DNA of 51,443 bases. It comes from Trichosphaerium sp. ATCC 40318. Lineage: Eukaryota; Discosea; Flabellinia; Trichosidae. Where the stretch lies: NCBI GenBank assembly GCA_038496445.1, contig JALMLS010000111.1, forward strand, positions 1 through 51,443, read 5' to 3'. Shown piece by piece: positions 23,578 to 33,348 of the stretch; within the stretch, counting starts at the first letter, position 1, and every line of letters starts with the position of its first letter. The notes under the pieces are model-generated. The model ran no database searches. It was not told the origin of the DNA and saw only the letters and a program-made list of their open reading frames with translations. A program made the position numbers and the translations under genes.

Positions 23578-24672
23578 ATGGACCACGCAAAAAGCAATAA
23601 AACACAGGTTAAATTAGCGTCTGATACATCAAATACAAGGTAATTAATTGTTATGACCTAAAATAACGTTTGTAGCGGTCAAAAAACGTTATTGGACATA
23701 CCTAATGAGATTCTGGCTACAATTTTGACTCTCACAAAAGACCGATTTGCTGTGTGTCAAACGTGTCACATCATCTCTTCTGTCATTCACGACATTGTTG
23801 GTTACCACAGTATAAGTATAGCAACAAAAGAACAAGCAAGAAAAGCTGCAAAACACGAAGGAATCATTAAACACACAAAAATCAAGTTATTGGCTGATAA
23901 GTATTTTTTTCCTCCAGCCAAGATTCTGGCGCTATTCGCAGGAGTTCATACAATCTATCTCAGGAACACAAATGTCACAGATGAAGGACTGAAATCACTT
24001 GCTGGTGTTCACACTATTGATCTTTCATATACTAAAGTTACAGATGAAGCATTGAAGGCACTTGCAGGCGTTCACACTATTAATCTTTCATGTACTGAAG
24101 TGACAGATGAAGGTGTAAAAGCACTTGCAGGCGTTCATACTATTGATCTTTCATGTACTACAGTGACAGATGAAGGTGTAAAAGCACTTGCAGGTGTTCA
24201 TACTATTAACCTTTATCTCACTGACGTGACAGATGAAGCGATGAAAAGTCTTGTAGGTGTACACACCATTAACATCGACAATTGTACGAATATTACTGCT
24301 GAAGGATTCAAAGCACTCAAAGATGTCCATGACATTCACCTCAGCTGTCCAAAAAACGACTCCTTTCTCACACACCTTTGCAACGTACACTCTGTTTCTA
24401 TTCACTTTGGGAACATGTTGACAGATGACGCAATCAAAGCATTGACGAATGTCAAGCACCTTGAGCTTGTCATGTGCCCTCAAATAACAGACTTGAGCTT
24501 TGAGACATTGTTCAACCTTGAGCATCTCAGACTGGGTGGATGTACCAAGATAACAAATGGTTGTTTGAAACACTTAAAATCTCTAAAACGTTTCACAGAG
24601 GTGGCTACGTCTAGAATCACAAAAGAGGCTGTTGAGTCGATGGGTATCATATATGTACCAATAAATCAATGA
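23578..24672 (+). CDS. F-box / LRR protein
   Basis: Exon 1 (23578-23639, MDHAKSNKTQVKLASDTSNT) is followed by a 36-nt intron, 23640-23675 (GTAATTAATT...TGTAG), in phase 2. This adds SGQKTLLDIPNEILATILTL, completing the F-box (LDIPNEI then AVCQTCHIISSVIHDIVGY). About ten LRR units follow. Six match the LAGVHTIDLSxTxVTDEGxKA consensus and the last four are diverged (VHSVSIHFGNML, VKHLELVMCPQITD, LEHLRLGGCTKIT). The protein ends at TGA 24672. It is the same family as 9111-9902 and 25533-27092, with a more decayed C-terminal half, suggesting an older member. Predicted SCF substrate receptor. Confidence 0.85.
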
Positions 24673-25532
24673 TAGTCCTATTTACCAGATAGTTTCGAAG
24701 TACAGTAGATGTTAGCAAAGGGTTTTGATTTGTAAGTATGCCCAAACAAAGAGTCATTTTAAACAAGTTTTAATAGGAAAATATAAATACCACGTGTGAT
24801 AACCACAATCCCCTTTTTTTCCCAATTCACATATTCAAGTTTGCTAGCACTTTGGTATTTTTATTTGGAACAAGAACGTTTGTATTGAATACCTTACACC
24901 CACAGATAACTGCAACGCAAATGCTAACAAGAAAAAAATGTCCTGAAAATGAAACCCGACAAGGGTTTTGGTTAAGGTACATTTACTGGAGTTGTGGAAT
25001 GTGATGAACTCATATTGCATTGTACCTTAATAGATCATGACAGAACTTGCCAGAACTAGCTAAAAACAGATCTGCTAGTTCTTGTAAGATCTTACACTTT
25101 GAAGTGTAAAAATAAGTGTACAAAACTTGATCCTGTCTACACGTATCCAAAGTGCCTCCTAGCACGCACGTGACTTTCTGCTTTTATGCTTATATAAATT
25201 ACTCCACAAGGATACACTAATGGTATAGCTTGCAGACTTGCACAAGGCTACCTATGCTCAAAAACCATCCCGAAAAATCAGGCTTAACACTAAAACAAAA
25301 TAGCGTTATTTCAGGACAAATCCTATACTAGTCGACTTCTATTTGGCATATGGTTTTTAGCTATCGTTTAAACTTGTCTTACTATTAATAGAGTTAAATG
25401 GTAAGAACGCGGTTGACTACATACCGCTTCAGTTTTTTTTATCCTGAACGGCAAAATTGGCGGGCGCACCAATAGCAGCAAAGCAGCAATCTGTTTAGGC
25501 AATAATTAAAGAAATAAGTGTCGAACAAACAG
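24673..25532. other. Spacer between two F-box/LRR genes
   Basis: AT-rich with no gene seen. CACGTG occurs at about 24792 and 25166. A TTATATAAATT TATA-like stretch is near 25190, about 340 bp before the next start. Confidence 0.35.
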
Positions 25533-27092
25533 ATGGAAAATACCGCGACTGAGCTTGTAGCACTCCCAGTCGAAGTAATCGCTCATATTCTCAAACAAGG
25601 AACATTTACACTGCGCTCAGCGCAGACGTGCCGCTTATTACGTGATATCGTCCATAATATCATCGGATACGGCAAAATATTTGTCAAATCTGAAAGCGCA
25701 GCGAAAATCCTTTCAGGAAGTCCTTTGCTGAAGAATACCAAAATCTCTTTTTTTCGAAACTTTAGAGAGCACGTGAATGACAACTATCTGAAACTCCTCG
25801 CAGGAGCACATACTATCAACCTAGATAACTGTCAGTCAATAACAGATGATGGTATCAAGGCATTGGCCGGTGTACATACTATTGATTTATCACGTACAAA
25901 AGCAACAGATGAAGGCATCATGGCGTTAGCCGGTGTACATACTATTGATTTAGTAGAGACAAAAGTAACAGATGAAGGTGTAAAGGCATTGGCTGGTGTA
26001 CATACTATTTATTTATCAGAGACAAAAGTAACAGATGAAGGTGTAAAGGCATTGGCCGGTGTACATACTATTGATTTATCACGTACAAAAGTAACAGATG
26101 AAGGTTTAAAGGCATTGGCTGGTGTACATACTATTTATTTATCAGAGACAAAAGTAACAGATGAAGGTTTAAAGGCATTGGCCGGTGTACATACTATTGA
26201 TTTATCACATACAAAAGCAACAGATGAAGGCATCATGGCTTTAGCCGGTGTACATAATATTAATTTAAGACACACAAATGTAACAGATGAGGGTTTAAAG
26301 GCATTGGCTGGTGTAAATTCTATTGATTTATCACAGGCAAAAGTAACAGATGAAGGTGTAAAGGCATTGGCCGGTGTACATATTATTGATTTATCACGTA
26401 CAAAAGTAACAGATGAAGGTGTCAAGGCATTGGCAGGTGTACATACTATTGATTTAGCAGAGACAAAAGTAACAGATGAAGGTGTCAAGGCATTGGCCGG
26501 TGTACATACTATTGATTTATCATGTACAAAAGTAACAGATGAAGGTGTCAAGGCATTGGCTTGTGTACATGAAATTTATTTATCACGTACAAAAGTAACA
26601 GATGAAGGTGTAAAGGCATTGGCCGGTGTACATACTATTGATTTATCACATACAAACATAACAGATGAGGGTTTAAAGACATTGGCCGGTGTACATACTA
26701 TTTATTTAGCAGAGACAACAGTAACAGATGAGGGTTTAAAGGCATTGGCTGGTGTACATACTATCACCTTATTTAATTGTTTATCAATAACAGACAAAGG
26801 TATAGTTTTTTTGGCAGGTGCACGTGTTATCGATTTATCGCACACAAATGTAACAGATGAGGGTTTAAAGGCACTGGCTGGTGTACATGAGATTTATTTA
26901 ATACGTACAGATGTAACAGATGAAGGTATAGCTTTTTTGGCAGGTGTACACAAGATTGATTTATCACGGACAAATGTAACAGATGAAGGTTTGAAGGCGT
27001 TGGTAGGTGTACATGAAATTTATGCTAAATTATGTAACTTTATTACACAAAAGGGCATCGAGGTGTTACATGGTGCATACAAAGAAATGTAG
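25533..27092 (+). CDS. F-box / LRR protein with 20 near-identical LRR units
   Basis: I start at ATG 25533 (MENTATELVALPVEVIAHIL). The frame is open from an upstream GTG at 25518, but ATG is preferred. The F-box covers residues about 7-45 (LVALPVEVIAHILKQG to RLLRDIVHNIIGY). Twenty LRR units follow, mostly 21 residues (63 bp), consensus LAGVHTIDLSRTKVTDEGVKA, then a short cap ending YKEM. No introns are seen. The units are much more alike than in the other two F-box/LRR genes, pointing to recent unit amplification or gene conversion. Expected role: SCF substrate receptor with a long curved binding surface. Confidence 0.88.
   Translation: MENTATELVALPVEVIAHILKQGTFTLRSAQTCRLLRDIVHNIIGYGKIFVKSESAAKILSGSPLLKNTKISFFRNFREHVNDNYLKLLAGAHTINLDNCQSITDDGIKALAGVHTIDLSRTKATDEGIMALAGVHTIDLVETKVTDEGVKALAGVHTIYLSETKVTDEGVKALAGVHTIDLSRTKVTDEGLKALAGVHTIYLSETKVTDEGLKALAGVHTIDLSHTKATDEGIMALAGVHNINLRHTNVTDEGLKALAGVNSIDLSQAKVTDEGVKALAGVHIIDLSRTKVTDEGVKALAGVHTIDLAETKVTDEGVKALAGVHTIDLSCTKVTDEGVKALACVHEIYLSRTKVTDEGVKALAGVHTIDLSHTNITDEGLKTLAGVHTIYLAETTVTDEGLKALAGVHTITLFNCLSITDKGIVFLAGARVIDLSHTNVTDEGLKALAGVHEIYLIRTDVTDEGIAFLAGVHKIDLSRTNVTDEGLKALVGVHEIYAKLCNFITQKGIEVLHGAYKEM
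25795..27075 (+). repeat. 63-bp tandem repeat array encoding LRR units
   Basis: Twenty units, of which about 15 are exactly 63 bp with a core such as ggtgtacatactattgattt. Variation falls mainly at the D/Y position after HTI and at the three residues before VTDEG (SRT, SET, AET, SHT, SCT), which are the surface positions expected to set binding specificity. Confidence 0.88.
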
Positions 27093-27138
27093 TAATAAAA
27101 TACATTGTTTAAATTACTAGAGAAAATAACTGTAGCAT

Positions 27139-27345
27139 ATGTCTGTGTACTGCTGTCAGGTGTGCAAAAGCATTTTTGATGTACCTGTGGCTACACTTAA
27201 GACAGTTAGAAAAGCCAACCATTTTGCAAAAACAGATTCAGGTTTGAAGGCTTCGGCAGGTGTATATGAGATTTATCACATGTTTGAAGGTGCACGTGCA
27301 CATAAAATTTCTCTGCAAGCTTGTGCATCCATAAGAGATGATTGA
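27139..27345 (+). pseudogene. LRR relic downstream of the F-box/LRR gene
   Basis: A short frame contains TDSGLKASAGVYEIYHMFEG and ISLQACASIRDD, decayed forms of the VTDEGLKALAGVHEI and SIT-DD units. There is no F-box. It probably broke off from the array that ends at 27092. Confidence 0.65.
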
Positions 27346-27449
27346 TGAAGAAAGCACGAGCCATGGCTAGACTATCTTATGATTACTCTAGGTGTACATA
27401 GACGTTCTTCCAAACAAATAGAATTTCGAATGAAAGCAATATTGTTTTT

Positions 27450-27767
27450 TTACATTCTTGGGCTTCCACCTTCGAATGCCATTTTTGCTAGATCTTTGTC
27501 ATTGCTAGATATCGTTACGATATTTGATATGCCTGTAGGTGGGTAGCAGAGGTCTTCTACCTGTGGGTCCCAAGTCAGAGCGTAGGTGTAGTCTGGTTTG
27601 GTATTAACCAGGATGCTTTTAGGGACTGTGACCGTGGCTTTAATCACTAATGTTCTGCCCAGTAGAGAATTGTATTTTTTACGAGCGTACTTTCGCACTG
27701 CTCGGATTAGTCTTGACATGTCAAGCAGAAGTATAGATATTATAGTTGTAGTATTCGTATGCTCCAC
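27450..27767 (-). CDS. Hypothetical protein, 105 aa
   Basis: An open frame runs from ATG 27767 to stop 27450. It begins with a Thr/Ile-rich stretch (TTTIISILLLDMSRL), which could be a weak membrane or signal segment, followed by basic AVRKYARKKY and a mixed C-terminal part with LVIKATVTVPKSILV and YALTWDPQVEDLCYPPTG. I recognise no family. The composition of the last two thirds is protein-like. It may also be a single exon of a longer gene. Confidence 0.45.
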   Translation of the reverse strand: MEHTNTTTIISILLLDMSRLIRAVRKYARKKYNSLLGRTLVIKATVTVPKSILVNTKPDYTYALTWDPQVEDLCYPPTGISNIVTISSNDKDLAKMAFEGGSPRM

Positions 27768-28837
27768 TAGATGAAAAAATACATTTTTCTTTTAACCAAG
27801 TATTCTTGTTGCAAAAAAATTGTGGTTTAACCCACGGTTTTTGTAAAAACTGGTCCAATGTGTTGTACGTGTTAATCAAAGCGTATCAAGGCGAAACAAT
27901 AGTATATATAAAGATTTTGTTGTTGGGATTTAAGATGTGGAGTTATGAAGTAAATCGAGAGTGGCTTTTTGAGAAACAAATGTGAAAAAAGTGAAATTTT
28001 GAAAAGACTTAAATGCAACTTACACTGGTTTCTATGTTACCGTGTGGTATATTCTACGCGTATTTTGAGACATTTCTATAGTTACAATGGATATTAAGCC
28101 AATACAAAATAATTTCAATCCAAAGAACTGAGAATCTGCTTAATCAACCTTTATTTACAAGTGGTATGTTATTAATGTCATGCAAGGTGCTTTTTGAGCT
28201 GTTCTGATCCAAAAAAAGGTCGATATTTCTGTTGTAGCTTCTCTAAAGCTCTTGTCGCTCAAAACGTGCCTCGATTTTATAACGTAGATGAATGATAGCG
28301 TTGGTGACGGTTTGAACCTATTACATGCCTTTTTGGTTCAAAAAAAACGTGATCGTACCGTTGCTCATTTTCTGTTGACTTTTGCTCTCAAACAAGCTTA
28401 ATTTGTTAAGATTTCCCTCCAAGACTCCTCAGAGTTTGGTGCACAGCTGTATCTAAGGCGTACCGCAATACGTATAGAACCTTTGTAAAAAGTGTCGTTT
28501 GAGAATAGAATCGTATGAAAGGTATTAATCGTCACTACGTTGAGTCTTTGCAGGCTACTGTAAGTTTAAGGCGTAGCAGCCTGAAATCAAGAAAGTTTAA
28601 GACTTTCGAACAGAGATGTATCTTTGTTAGACACTATACCCGATCACGTGATTAATCTAAGACAGTAATGGGAAAAAAGGAATTGAGCAAGTTTTTCTTC
28701 AGCACAAGTTTGTTTACAATAAAGTATAATCATCAAACATCGGGTCATTTCACAGAAACGGTTTTACGGCGCGATCCGGACTGATCTGGAAAGCAGCCTT
28801 ATCTGTAAACTTACACTGCTAAAACAACACTTCTTCA
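27768..28837. other. Spacer, no convincing gene
   Basis: A TATA-like stretch TATATATAAAG at about 27903 precedes a 16-codon frame at 27935 (MWSYEVNREWLFEKQM), too short to call. A CACGTG palindrome (GATCACGTGATT) lies at about 28644, 190 bp before the next gene. Confidence 0.4.
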
Positions 28838-29977
28838 ATGGCAACGAACGCACACTTTAGAGATTCCTTTTCATCCTTAGAACCTACACACAAAGGCACC
28901 TACAGAGACCTACATAGCATTCCTCGAGAGATACTGCTTTATATTATGGATAAACACCATGAAGCATACGTAAAGATGCCTATGTTATCAAGAAAAATAG
29001 CTCTAACAAGGTTCGATGATCGTCTCGAAAAGCACGGCAAATGGGTGAAAAGAAAGCGTATTATTTTTTCACACCATCACCCAAAGGAACATATTGTACA
29101 AGTACATTACTGGATACATGGCGAATTAGCACAATTTATCAAGTTTCTTTGGGTACCCGTAGAATTTAACACCGAGTCCTTGTGCAGGCTACCAACTGAG
29201 AAGCTACATTGGGTAAATTTCGAACAACAAGAAAAAGTACATATCACGTGGTACAGCAATGGTCCCATAAGGAACCTAAGTTTGTCAGATAATAATATAC
29301 TGCAAGGAGAGTTTAGAAGGTGGTACAAGTGTCACTATGTGAAGGGTAAACGTGAAGGAGAGTATAACAAATGGTATGAAAACAATATCTTGATGAAACA
29401 ATATTATTACGTGAACGGTAAACGACATGGAAAGTGCAAGCAATGGTATGATAACAGTATATTGAAATTAGACGCTACCTACAAACACGGGAACAAAGAG
29501 GGAAAGTATAGGAGTTTCCATTCAAATGGTCAAGTTAAAGTGGAGTGTAACTATGCAAAAGGCAATAGACATGGAAAGTACAGAGCGTTTAATAAGTCAG
29601 GAAGTTTAAGGAGTGAACGAAAATATGTCAATGGCAAAATCAAAGGTGCATATAGAACCTGGTACAGTAATGGTAAGATGAAACTACTAGCCATCTATGT
29701 CAATGGTAGAAAAGAAGGGTTGTTCCAGACATGGTACAGAGATGGAAAAATAGATACGCAATGCTATTACAGCCACAATGAACTTCATGGAGAGTATAAA
29801 GAGTATTACGATAATGGTCAATTAAAACTTGAATGCCAGTTTGTCAATGGTACACTCAAAGGAAGATACAAGGAGTGGTCCGTAAAAGGAAGATTGAGTG
29901 GAGAACGAGTTCTAAGTCCTACCCAGCACAGAATTAGAATAATACTTAGGCCTCCGCAATGGTCGATTAAAACTTGA
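28838..29977 (+). CDS. F-box-like protein with MORN-variant (YwqK-like) repeats; frameshifted 3' end
   Basis: The start at 28838 is followed by an F-box-like helix (RDLHSIPREILLYIMDKHHE) and KMPMLSRKIALTRFDDRLEK, matching the N-terminus of the gene at 10021. About eleven repeat units follow with the pattern GEYxxWYxNGxLxxxxxYVNGKRxGKY. The last residues (VLSPTQHRIRIILRPPQWSI) do not fit the pattern. The DNA from about 29950 read in another frame gives NGRLKLECQ and then KEWSVGGRL, so the array continues out of frame. A frameshift therefore truncated the C-terminus by about one to two units. Predicted adaptor of an SCF ligase; ligand unknown. Confidence 0.8.
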   Translation: MATNAHFRDSFSSLEPTHKGTYRDLHSIPREILLYIMDKHHEAYVKMPMLSRKIALTRFDDRLEKHGKWVKRKRIIFSHHHPKEHIVQVHYWIHGELAQFIKFLWVPVEFNTESLCRLPTEKLHWVNFEQQEKVHITWYSNGPIRNLSLSDNNILQGEFRRWYKCHYVKGKREGEYNKWYENNILMKQYYYVNGKRHGKCKQWYDNSILKLDATYKHGNKEGKYRSFHSNGQVKVECNYAKGNRHGKYRAFNKSGSLRSERKYVNGKIKGAYRTWYSNGKMKLLAIYVNGRKEGLFQTWYRDGKIDTQCYYSHNELHGEYKEYYDNGQLKLECQFVNGTLKGRYKEWSVKGRLSGERVLSPTQHRIRIILRPPQWSIKT

Positions 29978-30045
29978 ATGCCAATGATAGAGTCAAAGGA
30001 GGATGCAAAGAGTGGTCAGTAGGCGGAAGATTGTGTAGACAATAG
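29950..30045 (+). pseudogene. Out-of-frame remnant of two MORN-variant units
   Basis: Read in a different frame from the gene that stops at 29977, this DNA encodes NGRLKLECQ and then GGCKEWSVGGRLCRQ, the same unit as VKGRYKEW.. upstream. This shows that the 3' end of the gene at 28838 was longer. Confidence 0.65.
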
Positions 30046-30340
30046 AATACAAGCGCGTTCCGTGATCTTCATGCTGGCTGGTTTTACGCGTTGGCAACCG
30101 TTTGCATACTGCATAGATTAATGTCCAATCGCCTCTAGTACACTTTTATCTGATCCGACAGGACCTCAATAGACTTTGGATCGCTCACAATAGATACAAC
30201 ACAACCAACTGTAGTTAAAACTCGATGTCGACATGTACTAGTACGAAGTGACACTAGAAAGCACATCTTTGTAAATATAAAGATAAACAGGTCATGCACG
30301 TGTGAGAAAAGGTTTTTTTTATTTCATTTTTTTAGTTTAC

Positions 30341-32981
30341 TTATTGAAACAACAGTTTGTCTGTTTCTACAGAAACGCCAATCCTCGATTCAGCAAGTAC
30401 CAAAATATCTCCAAAATCAATATAATCAGCATAACGTGCAATAACAGAATCATCACCAGTGTGAGCTACAATTGATCCATTTGTAAGAGCGTAGTAGTCC
30501 AATCCTACAAAGAAATAAACAAAAAAAAAAAAACAAAAACGAAAAATCAAACAACTGTTTGAGTCTTTAACAAAATAAATGCAATAACCGTGTATAGTAC
30601 ACTTAAGTATGCAAATCATTCGTATTGTGTACGAGTCATTGCACCAAAGAATCTCAGAAACAGAGGAAACCGAAAAAATTCGGAGAAAAAAAAAAGATAT
30701 TTCGAAAAAAAACTCTTACCTCGTGACATTGATGGAACTGAACATAATCCTCCGGATGCAACAGAAACCTATGAAATAGCATTAAGAAATACGTACTAGC
30801 TCATTATTTTAGAAATACTTTTTGTCCTGAATCATCCATAACAACACCAAGTGGAGGGTTTAAAATTTGACCAAAGTTTGTACTCAAGCCATTAACTGAA
30901 CCTCTACGTTGCTCTGAGTATGCAATCTAGGGTAAAACGAATAAATTTCTCAGCTAAGTTAACAAAAAAAGAATTGAAAAAGAAATAAGAACATACCAAG
31001 AAAGAATTATCTCGTACAACTGATGTTGCTGTCAAGTAAAATTCATTTCCTCTTGGGTCTGGATTTTTAGATGATAGTACAAGCTCAGGTGTTACAGACG
31101 TGATACGATCATCATGAGTTGTCTAAACAATGAGAAAAGTGAGTAACTTGAAGCAAAAGTCAAACCAAAAAAAGACTGGTTTTATGGCTTTCTGTAAATT
31201 TTGATCTTACCTTAGCTACAACAGCTGTAATCCTATCTCCATTTGTGTAATCTGGATAAACAAATACGAAAGCATAATCGCTAAGTCTAGATAGGGCAAT
31301 ATACGACCAGCTCTCATCAGCTCCACCTAAAGAAAAAGAAAGCAATTTAGAAATCTTACTTTGTTACTTTTTTGGTCGCTTTACGGTGCCTTAAAATTAA
31401 AGAAACTAGACACACGTAGTTGTAGCAAACATGGATAAAACGGTCAAAAGAAATTTAGTTCCAGAGCAAGAAAGGAAAAGAAAAAAAAAACAATACCTGA
31501 GTTGAGCAATGTAGTTGATCCAAACTCTGGAATGCCTTGCTCATAATTTAATACAACAGATGTTATAGCATAATCTCTTTGTTGATCGTCAAACACAATA
31601 ACAACCTTAAGACAAAAAAAAATTGTCAGGGAGTACGACGTTGCGCAAACAAGTGCGTGTGAAAAAAAGCAAAAAAAAAGATAGCATTTACTTACAATAT
31701 TAGGGCGAAGCTGTACTGCATCAAAGAAGTAATTTGGTTGGATATTATTTAGAGATGTTATTTCGTGAAGTGTTAGATTCAATGAGCCTTAAAAAAAATT
31801 AATTAGCGTTCAACCACAAAACGAACTTGCTTCAAATTTTGTTTTGTGCAACATTAAAATGAAAAAAAAGTTGTACCTTGATTCCTCTCGTACTTGGCTA
31901 CTTGAGCAAACATTTGAGTTTGATTGTACCAAGTAAGCAAGTATGTAAAATCAGATAAAGGTGTTACATCTGCAGTCTCAGCATTACCATAATACCGAAC
32001 AATTGGACTCCAGACAACATCTACAAATTCAGAATAAAATAAGAAAAAAATTAACAAGAAAAGCTTTCTCCTACCTTTGCCTTTAACTTCACCTACACGT
32101 GTGTGAAGAGCATTTTCATTACCCATAAAGAATGTCAATGCAAAAGTGTTATCTTCTAGACGCGATACACGTGTATCAATGCTAGTAGCATCAGGTGAGG
32201 TGTAAGCTATTTTTTCTGATATTGTTTTATTTGAAGGCGTATAAATCATCACGCCTTTGCTCTCAGCAATAACAATTACGTCTGTAGATAGTAACGTTGC
32301 CTTATATATCGTGTTAGCGTTGTTTTGAATGCGTATAAAGGTCGTACGCGCATTGAGTACGCTGAAACTTCAAGGTCTACTATGGTGTCCCATTGGATAT
32401 CACTGTTAACTATTTCTCCATGCGCCACGCGTAATGTACCTTTTGAGCGTGTTAGAGTCTGGTAGATTTGAGAATAATGCCGTACCATCTACAAAAAACA
32501 AAACAATGTTCGATTCGGTTATTGCTAGCAGTCGTTAGGTGATTAGAAGCTAATAGCTACAAACGTACCAACCAGTTGAACGTATTGTGTACTTTCACCT
32601 ACGTTTAGGCTACTAGGGTGTCTGTAAATAGTACCACCAGCTCCTTGTACGATTTTATCTACATTTAAGTAAATACCGTTACACAAGCGTACACTAGGTC
32701 ATACCATCTTCTATGGAAACCACAAGACCTTTTGCAAGGTCTGCAACCTGATCATCCTTGTTGAAACTGACTTCTACACAAGCTGTCAAATCGTTGTATA
32801 CAATATTGCCCTAAGGTTCTCAGTACGTCTTTCACGCGTATACAATTACCTTTGTGTTGTTTTTGGCGAGCGCAACAATAACTAAGATAAACAACAAGAT
32901 ATTGAACGCAACGAACCCAAAAAATATCAATCGTAACCGTAGGTTACTCTGAGAACCGCCTATGAGAGGATTCGTTTCCAT
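30341..32981 (-). CDS. Type II membrane protein with repetitive ectodomain (beta-propeller-like)
   Basis: The start at 32981 gives METNPLIGGSQSNLRLRLIF and a single transmembrane helix (IFFGFVAFNILLFILVIVAL) with no cleavage site, so the N-terminus is probably cytoplasmic and the rest outside. About twelve exons follow. Recurrent segments of 45-60 residues have a hydrophobic strand pair and a variable loop: DVIVIAESKGVMIYTP, RLEDNTFALTFFMGNENALH, PLSDFTYLLTWYNQTQM, RPNIVVIVFDDQQRDYAITS, RLSDYAFVFVYPDYTNGDR, VVRDNSFLIAYSEQRRG and DILVLAESRIGVSVETDKLL. The xxDxxFxLxxY recurrence resembles propeller blades. The stop is at 30341. No enzyme motif is seen. The exon order and the join around 32290-32480 are the least certain. 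Confidence 0.65.
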
Positions 32982-33348
32982 CTAGCAGCGTACGAAGTTT
33001 CTGGGATTTGCCAGCAAAATCTGTTTCGGATTCAACCTAAACCCAAGTACCGCCAGGTAGCAATTACATGTACCCAGAATAGTATTGTAGGTGTTAAAAT
33101 TGTACTAGCGTTTTCTGGCTACGTCTAAAATAAGTAAACGGGTTGGAGGTAACGGCATCGCTAGCAAGCAGGTTAATAGAGTATAGTCCGCGGTAGTTTG
33201 TCATCACACGCTTAAGTTAGCTTTTTATTACGGTGATTTATTGGAGGGCAGCCCATTGAGAAAATACGCTACGGGGTAAACGAGATTTACAGTTTGAAAG
33301 CCAAACACGTTTTAAGCGACTTTTTAATCACACAAGTACTCAACAGAC
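32982..33348. promoter_or_regulatory. Divergent promoter between membrane protein (-) and kinase (+)
   Basis: This 367 bp region lies between two opposite starts. I see no TATA box that I would defend and no coding sequence. Confidence 0.45.

Noticed and set aside
26135-26551. Minus-strand 138-codon frame in the LRR array
   Set aside because: It is a mirror of the 63-bp repeats (periodic SSVTFV..CTPANA), expected from any such array.
25795-27075. CRISPR-like array
   Set aside because: The units are contiguous 63-bp coding repeats with no unique spacers, in a eukaryotic gene.
27935-27985. 16-codon frame after a TATA-like box (MWSYEVNREWLF)
   Set aside because: It vaguely recalls the start of the unknown family (YDLEWL) but is too short to support.
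30590-30799. Plus-strand 69-codon frame
   Set aside because: It overlaps the splice sites and the exon SVASGGLCSVPSMS of the minus-strand membrane-protein gene.
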